From assembly GCF_000471905.2 (NCBI RefSeq), contig NW_006500356.1, positions 3,829,920-3,893,919 on the forward strand: DNA of 64,000 nt, in the 5' to 3' direction. The stretch comes from Amborella trichopoda. Taxonomy: Eukaryota > Streptophyta > Magnoliopsida > Amborellales > Amborellaceae. The position numbers and the translations under genes were made by a program. The first letter of the stretch is position 1. Each line of letters begins with the position of its first letter. The notes under the pieces are model-generated. The model made no database searches. It was not told the origin of the DNA and saw only the letters and a list, made by a program, of their open reading frames with translations. Positions 49,179 to 59,929 of this stretch are shown here, in pieces.

Positions 49179-49655
49179 CAATGTATTTCGCATCAAACAT
49201 GCCTGTAAATGTCAAATGGATGGTTGTTGGCCCCTTAGTTGCTCAGACTTTATAATCTTCTTAGGTGAAGCTGCTAAAACTTGGGGGTGGAGTCCCCCAC
49301 CACTGACTGGATTAAAAATACGATCTATTGTTATCTTGACACTTCGACAAGTTACGGGGTCGGTCGACACGTGATGACACATCACTGTGTTCGACACACT
49401 TGCAATGTATTTTGCATCAAACAGGCCTGTAAATGTCAAATGGATGGTTGTTGGCCCCTTAGTTGTTGGATGGTTGTTGGCCCCTTAGTTGTTCAGACTT
49501 TATAATCTTCATAGGTGAAGCTGCTAAAACTTGGGGGTGGAGTCCCCCACCACTGACTGGATTAAAAATACGATCTATTGTTATCTTGACACTTTGACAA
49601 GTTACGGGGTCGGTCGACACGCTGTATTTGACACACTTTCAATACAAGTCTGTCT
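49179..49655 (+). repeat. Tandem duplication, about 224-bp units
   Basis: CAATGTATTTCGCATCAAAC at 49,179 recurs as CAATGTATTTTGCATCAAAC at 49,403, and the following AAAACTTGGGGGTGGAGTCC and GTTACGGGGTCGGTCGACAC blocks repeat almost unchanged. Copy 2 holds an extra doubled GGATGGTTGTTGGCCCCTTA. Confidence 0.9.
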
Positions 49656-50371
49656 CCCCATTTTTTTTAATATGGCATCGACACTTTCAATACAAGTGTC
49701 ATATTGTATAACTTGGGAGACTTCCCCCCAATTTATTTAACCTAACTTTCTTCGTGGGGGAGTCGAACCCTATCCATCTTGAATAACACCATCATGTCTA
49801 CCATGACACCTTCATTTCTTGGGTGTAATGAAAAGCGGACTTATAATCTGTGTTATTATTAATTTCTATTTATTGCTAACACATAAATGTGAAAGGACTC
49901 GAACACTTACAGCACTGAGAATTTCCTAACCACGGTGATGTCAACCACCACCCCACCCAGATCTCGTGTCTGGAAGAGATAAAACTTTATTATGTATACT
50001 ACAAATACAAAGTTTTTTAAAAGTTAAATATATAGACATGTCTAGCTATATTAGGTTTTTACACCAATGTGCTAGACACTTGCGATACTCTTAGACACCG
50101 ACACTCATGTAGGCATCCATTTAACACTGACATGGTCATATATTGCAACAATACCAAATAGTGGATTAAGCTACTCAAGCACCTGCTAATCCGAGTTGGC
50201 ATGTCGCGTTGCCCTGAATAGTGAAAAAATCATGAAAAGATAGAAAAACATTGCTTGAGGATTTAAGAATTACCCGAGTCCCTACAGTGAACTAGGTAGT
50301 GCACTTCAATGAACTGCCCTACTTCTGGATAATCTAGGTGATTCCCCTAGGTGGAGCCATCCACGGCTGAG

Positions 50372-50615
50372 GACCCCTCAAGTCTGAGCTAATTGGAGCA
50401 TTTCCAAGTCGCCTCAACGATCTTTCAACCATTGTACTTGACACCTTTGCTTGATTGCTTTCATAAAATATGTGGGAGAAAACCAAAGATTAAGACCCCT
50501 CAAGTCTGAGCTAACTGGAGCATTTCCAAGTCGCCTCAACGATCTTTCAACCATTCTACTTGACACCTTTGCTTGATTGCCTTCATGAAATATGTGGGAG
50601 AAAACCAAAGATTAA
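50372..50615 (+). repeat. Tandem duplication, two 122-bp units, few mismatches
   Basis: GACCCCTCAAGTCTGAGCTA starts at 50,372 and again at 50,494. The units differ at only a few sites, so the event is recent or an assembly effect. No gene contains it. Confidence 0.9.
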
Positions 50616-50619
50616 AACC

Positions 50620-53600
50620 CTCTACTCTTGTAAAATTTAGTGAAACTTTTCAGGCTTTCTTCTAGCAGTTGGAGTCAAAAATTCCAATTAACATCGAGTG
50701 TAGTTTTGCACCACCTATGAATTTGGAGCATAAATTAGCACTTGTACTCTTTTGAACTCTATTTATCAAGGATTTATTCCTGCTTCATTGCTCATGATAA
50801 ATAGCATATGCCTCATATCTACACATTTATCTCTGAAAATCACCCTGGCCCCCCTTTTATAGTGAATGATAATCTAGCAATATGAACATATGATTCAACT
50901 TGATATGAATTATTTTGAGTTATTGATAACTAAAGGAGGGGGGGGGGACCCAGCTTAGGGGTTGCATTTTCTAGGTGAAGAAATTTTATGGCGAAGAATT
51001 TCGATTATAGTACATAATCGCCAGTTTGTGGTTATCTAATAAACAAAAACAGTTCCATATGTGTTTGAGGGCTCCCTATTTAATGAGCTAGAAATTGATA
51101 ACCTATCTATGTGTGAATCAAAGAGAATATTTTTAATTAATAACCAATCATAGAGATATAAAAGATATGCAAATTTGCAAGAAATTAAAAACCAACCACA
51201 AAACCAACATTTTTTGGAAAACCAATTCCAATGAGGGAAAAACCACAAAAGTAACTATAATGGTTTTTCTCAAGCTGATTAACTGTGGCTTGAGGACTTG
51301 GAAACAAGAAAATAAACAACACATGCTATCAATTTCTCTATCTTATTCCTCTTCTCAGAATAGTAGTGAACGCTTTCCTTCAAAATGGAGAATACAGATG
51401 AAGAATTACAATCCTTCCTTTTGAGAGTAGTGGAAGATAAACTCTATAATCCTTCAAAAACTTAGAGGGAAAAACAAAGCACCTCAACCTGTCAATGCAG
51501 AATGAGAAGAATCAATGTACAAAACTAAGGATCTTCTGTTTGCCTGCACATTTTAGTATTTCTAATGAAGAAAACAAAAATTAATGGGACTTCAATGTGG
51601 ATTCGATTGCCTTGTCTGTTGAACGAGTGATTCTTGCCTTTGTTATAGGTGCAAGTCCAAAGTGAAGTGACTATTTTCTGTGCTTCGTAGAAGAGATGTG
51701 TTTCATCGTGGTGAACTCTCAATTTTGTTAGCAGTCATAGTCATGGCTAAATTCAAAGTACACCAAACTCTTATGTATCGGAATTGCGAGGCACAAAAGT
51801 GCGCTCAAGAACCCTTGCACCGCGCACACGCTAGTTTGTATGTACATCACATGCTCAATATGGTGTCTTTTCTCTAATTTGGTTTCTTTTCTCTCATTTG
51901 TTTAGTGAAGGCAAGGGCATAGAGTGTTGCTCTTTGCATGCTTCATTCCCTTGTAATTCACCTCATACTTAAGAAGCTGAAAAACTTCCAACTGTTCCTT
52001 ACTGTTTGAAAAATGTTTCTGATTTCTCTTTAGTTCATTTCCTTTTATTATATTGACATCTCAGTTGTGGATAAAGAAAAAACCTTATGTCCAACCACTT
52101 TGTCAGCCATTATAGTGATGCCATGCCTCTGCCATTATCACCACTACCTCATGTTATCTCATAGCTGTCACTGTCCCCTTTCCATTTATTGGATGATGAC
52201 GAGTGAGGACTCATATGTTATTATATATGTGAATATGCTTTATCTTTTTGTTTTAAAATTAAAAAGCAAAAATATTTGCTGTTCTTGCGAGGGCATAATA
52301 TGTATTTGCTCCGTCGAGTTAAGACTTTGGAACATTTTTTGGACCCCAAGTCATGGGAATGTAGCCTCTAGAACATAATAAACAACCTCACTCACCGAAA
52401 AAAGAAACTAAATAGAAACCTCTACGTCCCTAAAAAAAATTGATGTCTCAAGATTGACCAAGAACTGGGGTGCAAGAGCTGCATATTCAAGAACTTAAAA
52501 TTATAAATTTTTTTTTTTTCTTGAAAATAGTCATGTGAGGATACTTAGATGAATCCCAAAACTTTAGATCAAAAAATTCTCCCAAGTTACTTATTTGCCC
52601 AAGGGAGTTGTTGTGCTATAAGCGCTTATTTAAAAAAGTCCTTGGAAGTTTGTTTAGAGTGTAATTCATAAAGCCCTGGTTGTGTCAACTCAACTGAGAA
52701 AGTGTTTGTGACACTAAGGTTTATCCTAGGCGCTCCAACTGAACTATGTTTCTCAATCAAATAGGGACAACCCAATCTTATTTCTTCTCGGGTAATTTGT
52801 CAAATATTATCTTTTTAATATTTTACCAATTTGTTTTGATTTATTTACAAAATACCTAAAAAAAACACATGACTTTGACTTGGAATGGTAGAAAAAAGTA
52901 AACTACTGAATAGCTTAAAAGTGAGGTTTGTTTTGATAAATTTCCTTTTTTTTATTTGAGTGAGTACCAAGAGGATGCGAAGCCACTCTCTTATCCCTAA
53001 AGACCAATTCCTTTGAAACAAAATTGAAGTTTTATTAATGCTCCATCTTGATTATCATCTCAACTTGTGATTTGAATCGCCCCATTTCTATGGACTTGAA
53101 GGTAATTGAAACTGGAGGCTCTAATGAGCTCCAGACCCATTTTAGATGACATAAGTTGATTAGCAGTTGGTTTTCCAAATGACATAAATTGGTTTGTGGT
53201 GCTTTAGGGCCATTAATCCATCAAAAATGAGTTTGAGGTGAGGTGAAGCTACGGTTTCACTAAAACCACTCTCATTAAACAAGAGCATAATCGAGTCTGA
53301 CCAAACAAAGATTGAGTCCCTTGAAATTAAATTGAATTTTTGGTTTCATTAACGGAAATTGTCCCATCTTTGCTGTGAGATAGTATATGGTATGTAGATC
53401 AATCATTTGCTGTCTGTACTCATCGCCAGAGGTGGTGATGAGTAGTCGCTAGTGCGTAGTCCACCCTCTTTGGTAAGTGGAACATCCATGTTCGTTGACA
53501 AGTGCAAATGGTGGATGCAAGTTCTGAGTACCCAATGCTATACGCTCTAACATATTCTACAAACCAATTCATTGATTGGAGTTGTTCAGCTCCACTTTTC

Positions 53601-55540
53601 ATAGTTAACCTGCTCATGAGCCAAAACCTTTATGTATCAAGCCAGAAAAAAGGCAAAAAAGCATTTTCCTCATTTATGTTTACAGTGTTGTTGGACTCGG
53701 CTGAGTTACTGGCCTCGGCCAAGTTTTTTGGAAGTTCTAACCAACTTGCCAAGGTTGAAAAGATTTAAAAAACACAAATTTTGTTGAAAATAACTATAAT
53801 ATGATTTAAAATACATCTACATATGGTTTTTATTATTACATTTAGAAAACAACCTGGTTTTCTTTGACCATTTGGATTAAAAAGTCTGATTTAGCATTTT
53901 CTTATCATTTTTTTTTGTGAAGAGGCATGGTTTTTTCCTACTCAATCCTCCTCGACATAGATTTCTCTCTTTTTCTTTATTCAAATCCATGCAAGCCTGA
54001 TTCTATGTGATCTTGATTCAATCCTCTACAAGTGCCCCATAGTTTTTTGTTGTATCAAAAGCTGAAAATTGAAAGATTTGGGCTGAAAATCATTGATTCT
54101 TGTAAGGTTTTATTTTATTTTTTAAACCCTAAACAATCTGCTCCCTCATTTTTGGCACATACCTGTTGAAACTGGATTCTATAATTTCTATTTGATTGTG
54201 ATTTACCCTCTGCAATAGGCCCATGCTAATTTGTTTGATCAGTGGCTGAAAATCGAGATTTTGTACCCAAAATTTCATGGTTTTTGATAAAAAAAATTAG
54301 CCCCACACTCATTGATGTAGTAGTTGGTACTTGATATTTTGCCATTACTTGGTTTCTTAAATGAGTTTATGATCAGGTGACCAATCAAATGAAATTAAAC
54401 GATTTTGGTCACACGAGTACCCCAAGGCTCCGACCAGGTCTATGTGTTATGGCTGTCGGACCAAAACCAGTTCGGTCCCGTGATACCACCTAATTCTCGC
54501 ACAATATTAAAATCATACGGTTTATAGGCGGCCGGCCGTAGAAATACGTATTTGGCAATAAATATATATTTTTAAATATAATTTGGTCGTAAGTTTTAGA
54601 GGGTATATAATGTTTGACATGGAGATTATGAATATGAATTATTTTTTAGAAAAATTAAAAATAATAATTATATTAAAAAAATATTTGGACTGTTAGTTAC
54701 AATAATTTTTAGATAGACGTCTTATTTGTATCCATCCTTAAGATAGATGCTTTATACTTTTGGACGGTATATTGTAGAAATGCATTTTAGTTGGCATGAA
54801 ACAATTTTTATATTAAAATCTCCTTGTTTTTTTAGGATTTTCTGCTCCCGCTGGAGCATATTGTTTGTTTACTCCCTAGATAACCCGCAGGAGCATATTG
54901 TCCATTCGGTTTTCCTTTTTTTCCCCCTACATTTATGAACGTAATCCACCTTTCTATGTATTTCTCATTCAGTACAATGGAAAAATCTTTGAAATTTGTT
55001 TATCGTGTTGGATAGGATATCTACATTTTAATTTGTTGGATTGAGGCCCCTTTTTGAAGAATTCTAGAGCGAAAGTTTTAGGATGTTTTTTACCCGATAT
55101 TGAAAATCTTTGATTTTGCACTCAATGTCTTACTAAATTTCGTTAAACTTGTCTCAAAATGTTCTCAAGATATTGATTTATTAAAACCGTAGCAAAAATT
55201 TGAATCAAAACAAAAAAAATTATGATATCGATTTTTTAGTAAAATTTCTGCCTTTTTTTTAGTAGAATTTTCGCCTTCTTTGCCGCAATGTTTTTTTATT
55301 TTGATTTTGATTGAAATGTCCTATTAGATGACGTGAAATATTTTGTTTGGTTTTTATGAAGTTAAATAGTTTGATTTATTTTTTACTTCTTTAAAAATTT
55401 ATTTTTTGTATAATTTGTTCTTTGTGTTAGGTAAATTTTAGATAAAGTTTTAATAAAATTTGCATTTATTTATGCTTTATTCTTAATATTTCAAGGAAAT
55501 CAAAATTTTGCGTGCGCGCGCATACACACACACACATATA
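50620..55540. other. Intergenic, AT-rich, no gene recognised
   Basis: Frames on both strands are short and match nothing I know. A G-run lies at 50,938-50,947, and a CACGCG/CACACA purine-pyrimidine run at 55,510-55,540 leads into the (TA)n cluster. Confidence 0.45.
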
Positions 55541-55544
55541 TATA

Positions 55545-55982
55545 GGGAGTAACTGATGTACGCACATACGCGAATGGCCTACATTGAATCTAGGCCATTT
55601 TGTGGCCGATTTGACACTCACAGATGTCTGATAGTGTTTGAATTTTAATTTGTTTTCTACTAATCCAAATCATTTGAAATTTTAAGCATGTGTTCTTAAA
55701 AAATAAGTGAATCCACGAAAATATTAAAAAAAAATTTACACGATTGATCAAAATATTTCAGGGGGTATTTTGATTAATTTATTTTTTGTGAATTATTTTT
55801 TTTATATTTTTATTAGGTGCGTCTTGATGAGAACGCACGATTTCAAGTGATTTAGATTTGTATAAAAATAAAATAAAATTCAAATACTATTGGACATCCG
55901 TGAGCATCAGATCGGCCCAGATTCATTTTGAGCTATGGGCGTTTACTGTAGCAGTACGCACTTGGGCGCACAACATCATTTC

Positions 55983-56022
<40 letters not shown>

Positions 56023-56197
56023 CTACACGTACGCACGTACGTCGTCCGTAGTTAGTTACTTACTTTACTTTACTTTTTACTTACTTACTATTAATTATTA
56101 ACTTNNNNNNNNNNNNNNNNNNNNTATCTATTGTAGCTAGTCGGGTCGTTTACCGTTGTAGCAGTACGCTACTTGGCGCACAACATACTATTTACCC

Positions 56198-56228
<31 letters not shown>

Positions 56229-57420
56229 CATCACACGGTCACAGTTGTCCCCGTAGTGTTTCAATTTTCATTTTTTTTACTAATCATAATTATCTAAAAT
56301 TTGTAGCATATGTACATCTTACTGAGGCACACCTGATAAAATATATGAAAAAAATAATTTGAATAATATAAGTTGACCAAAATACCCCCATAAATTTTCA
56401 GGGTTATTTTGGTCAATTTATAATTTGTGAATTATGTTTTTCATATTTTTATTAAGTGTGCCTTATTAAGATATACACAGGTTCTAAATTTCAAGTAATT
56501 TGGATTTATAAAAAAAAAATGAAAATTGAAATACTACCAGACAACTGTGACCGTACGATGAAGTTTTGATGGTGAAGAGGGTAGGAAAAATCGCTGTTCA
56601 TTTTCACCTATAGACATTGCGTAGTGTTTTCCATATATATATATATAGAAACTGTGACTGTGACCGTGCGATGAAGTTTGGATGGTGATGAGGGTAGGAG
56701 AAATTACTGTTCATTTTCGCCTATAGGCGTTGCATAGTATTTTATATTTTGAGAATTAATTTTTTATATTTTTATTGGATTCTTCTATTTTTGATGAACA
56801 CACGCTTTGAATTTCATATCATGCCGATTTAAAAAAAAAATGAAAACTAAAATACTACCTGACAATCGTGACCGTAACTTTGGACGATGATCAGCATAGG
56901 CGAAATTACTGTTTATTTTCACCTATAGGCATTAGAAAGGTTATATATATATATATATATATATAAATCATGTCCACCCAATGGCATACTGCTGTAGTAA
57001 ACGCCAACGGCCCAGATTGAATCTGAGCCGATCTAATGATCCTGGATGTTTGATAGTGTTTGAATTTTAATTTTTTTTCTACAAATTAAAATGATCTGAA
57101 ATTTGGAAAGTGAATCTTTGAAAATTACAAAAAAAAATATTTTACATGAAAAAATTGACCAAAATACCTCTGTAAAGTTTTGAGGGTATTTTGGTCAATT
57201 ATTTTTATGCGGATTATTTTTTGTTATATTTTTATTAGGTGCGCTGTGATGAGAAGAACATACACCTAAAATTTTCGATTTATAAAAAATAAAATAAAAT
57301 TCAAACACGAAAAGAGGTCGTGATTGTCAGATTGGCCCAAATTCAATCCGGGCCATTAGCATTTACTGTAGCAGTCAGCTAATAGGCGTATTGAATCCAC
57401 TCCCATATATATATATATAT
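55545..57420. mobile_element. Cluster of palindromic elements set between (TA)n tracts (Micron-like)
   Basis: At least four foldback units lie in tandem: about 55,545-55,986, 56,224-56,635, 56,649-56,940 and 56,966-57,404, each bounded by ATATAT runs. Units 1 and 4 share GATAGTGTTTGAATTTTAAT on the left, its inverse (AAAATTCAAA) on the right, and TTTACTGTAGCAGT near the end. Units 2 and 3 share GTGACCGT..GATGAAGTTT and TACTGTTCATTTTC-like blocks. All have a centre with TTTTTATTAGGTGCG or similar. Elements that insert in TA microsatellites are known in plants (Micron in rice). A 20-N gap lies at 56,105-56,124. Confidence 0.65.
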
Positions 57421-57944
57421 ATATTTCTGAACTATTTTGTTTTAGAGATTTTGTTCCTTGACTTTTAATTTCATTGGTTTCTCTGTTCTGTCCAATCTTT
57501 TTGACATTTTTAGGGCTTCCTTGAAAATGTTGGAAAAAATAGTAATTTTAAGTACTATAAATTTATAATTTTAAATATTATATAAACTTATTTTTAAGAT
57601 TATGAATTTTAGACTATGAAATGAATATGTATTACTCTGGTAGGAGCTAGATTATTGGTATTCATTTCTTTTTTGATAATTTATCCAAATGTATAACAGG
57701 TTTGTAATTTTTCATAAATCAACTGACTTTAATTTTTAGAATTTTTCTTTTTATTTTTCAAAGTTTTCAACTTGGTAAGGCCAAATCAGTCGAATTGGTC
57801 TGAGTTGGCCGATTCCCTAGGTCAACTGAGACCCAATGGGTGGGTGGCTGGTTCGGCCACCCAATCCCGTTTTTCAAACCTTGAGTAGCTCTTTCACTCA
57901 AGGAAGTTATTATAGAGTATGCTATACATTCTATTAAAAAAAAG

Positions 57945-58210
57945 AGGAATTTAAATAGAATTTGTTTATAAAAATACTATTTACCTTTTGTACAAAGAAG
58001 TCACAACTATTCTCACTAATTAGATATCAAATTGAATGGCTTGGGGCGAGTCACAAAGTTCAAGAACTTGTTTTTGGATCTATATGTCTAGTTAATGATA
58101 CTTATGTCTAGTTAATGATACTGTTATAACCACTTATTTTGAAATCTAAAAAATAAAAATGATTGTAACTTTCTTGTACAAAAAGATAAATGGTTTCAAT
58201 CCCATTTAGA
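57945..58210. mobile_element. MITE family B, diverged copy
   Basis: Left ATACTATTTACCTTTTGTAC and AAGTCACAACTA; right TTGTACAAAAAGATAAATGG. The core has TAGATATCAAATTGAATGG. A 19-bp unit (TATGTCTAGTTAATGATAC) is doubled inside it at about 58,087-58,122. Confidence 0.55.
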
Positions 58211-58293
58211 AAAATTTTAAATAAACCTAAGTTTTCCTGCAATTTAAAACTTCACCCTTTCTCACTATTTCAACTCATTGTCATGTGTATTTT

Positions 58294-58432
58294 GATAGAT
58301 ACTTCGAAACTTAATTGAAATATTTGGGTAAAAGATTAAACAATTGCTATCTAATGCATATTTATAGATACTTTGAAACGTAATTAAAATATTCGGGTAA
58401 AAGATTAAACAATTGCTATCTAATGCATATTT
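58294..58432 (+). repeat. Tandem duplication, two 69-bp units
   Basis: GGGTAAAAGATTAAACAATT followed by GCTATCTAATGCATATTT recurs at a 69-bp period with a few substitutions. It lies 270 bp upstream of the gene start at 58,702. Confidence 0.85.
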
Positions 58433-58701
58433 TGATAAATTTTAAAACAATCATTCCCTTGTAGAGAGTCCATGTACAATTTGACCCCATAGGAGCAAAG
58501 CGAGAAATCTTTTTCTCCATTTTCATTGTTCTTCTGCCAGACCAGTAGTCTGTGCGCATGTACGGCTTAGATGATGTTATCGGGGACTGCTTTTGATCCA
58601 AGCCGTCAAAACCATTCCTTGAGCGAGTGATGCGCAGTGATCTCGAGAGCTACACGCCATACCTATGCACAAACCGGAATTTGTAGCTTCAGTTTGATAT
58701 A

Positions 58702-58947
58702 ATGGCGCATCCACTTAGAGAAGTCGAAGACAAAAACCCTAATTCCTCCTCTAGTGTTGCTCAGAACCAGGAAACGAACCCAAATTCTTCATCTTCTTCC
58801 TCCCAAGGAACTGTTCAATCTCATCAAAACCAGTTGAAGAACAAGAGCTTCTCCATTCTATCCTCGCCTTCGCTTATTGGTCTTGCCATCGCTGTTCCAT
58901 TCGTTGCCCTAATCCTCAGTATCTCAGAGAAGCCATTGATACCTGAT
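58702..58947 (+). CDS. First exon of an unidentified membrane-anchored plant protein
   Basis: The ATG at 58,702 (GATATAATGGCGCATCC) opens 82 codons up to a good donor, GAT|GTGAGC, at 58,948; a second possible donor is GTCAGT at 58,964. The N-terminus is rich in Ser, Asn and Gln (NPNSSSSVAQNQETNPNSSS), then a basic KNKSF, then one hydrophobic segment (LIGLAIAVPFVALILSI, about residues 54-70), then EKPLIPD. This is consistent with a type II membrane protein of the secretory pathway. I do not recognise the family, and no further exon was found up to the window end, so either the introns are very long or this is a remnant. Upstream is pyrimidine-poor, and no TATA box was fixed. Confidence 0.55.
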
Positions 58948-59039
58948 GTGAGCTTCCTTGTTGGTCAGTTTTTTTATTTAAATATTTAACGTTTTTTTTT
59001 CTTATCATTAGGTTTATTCTCATGTGAGGTATAATTACT

Positions 59040-59299
59040 TATTCTGAATTTGGATTTACGTACTTGAACTGAAAAGTCGACATTAGTCAGGGTCTCCAAG
59101 AATGGAATTTCTTGTTTTGAGTATAACTTTAGATGGAAATGAAGGTTTCTGATAATGGAATAACTTGTTTATTCTGAATTTGGATTTACGTACTTGAACT
59201 GAAAAGTCGACATTAGTCAGGGTCTCCAAGAATGGAATTTCTTGTTTTGAGTATAACTTTAGATGGAAATTAAGGTTTCTGATAATGGAATAACTTGTT
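59040..59299 (+). repeat. Near-identical 130-bp tandem duplication in the probable first intron
   Basis: Two adjacent units start TATTCTGAATTTGGATTTAC at 59,040 and 59,170. They differ at one base that I can find (GAAATGAAGG versus GAAATTAAGG). Confidence 0.95.
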
Positions 59300-59838
59300 T
59301 GATACTTTGATTTAAATTTAAAAGGGTGGTTAGGCTTTGTTAATGATATATTCTAATTGGAACCTTCTAGAACTTTTCTTCTAGATTTAGGGATGCATCA
59401 GTTAATGGAATAGCTTCTTTCATTTAATTTATATGATGGTTAGCGTTTCTGAGAAGGGGAGTCTCAAAACTTTTCATTAACTGTAGTGCAAGTACTACAT
59501 TTTGAATGTCAAGTTCAAGTATTTGGTGGTTAGGAAATTTCGTATCGGGATGGTTCTTAATTGAAACATTATGATATTTCCATTTTTAGCTTTTCTTCTG
59601 TTCTTTCTATTCATCATTGAATTAGTTTTTGAGCCGAAAATTATTATAGATGTGCTGCTTACCTGAACTGTTGGGAACCGAGACTTGCTCAATTGCCCTT
59701 TGTTGTGGTGATCCCCCCAATGCCAAAATTCCAATACCTCAAAACCAACTTGCTTATCACAAATTGATATCAAGAAACCCAAACAGCCAAAGAACAATAT
59801 TTGGTGCAATTAACTTGTGAAAAATAAAAAGGAAATCA

Positions 59839-59902
59839 TCATCATCAGCAATATTGGGGTCGGCTACACGAATTTTGGTCTACCATTTTGCTCTATCAAT
59901 GA
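59839..59902 (-). mobile_element. Very short LINE 3' end insertion with 21-bp target duplication
   Basis: A 64-bp insert: on the minus strand GTAGCCGACCCCAATATTG followed by a CTGATGATGA tail. It is flanked by 21-bp direct repeats (59,818-59,838 and 59,903-59,923, TGAAAAATAAAAAG then G or C then AAATCA) with one mismatch. This is a textbook target-primed insertion of an extremely 5'-truncated LINE. Confidence 0.85.
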
Positions 59903-59929
59903 TGAAAAATAAAAAGCAAATCAAGTTAA

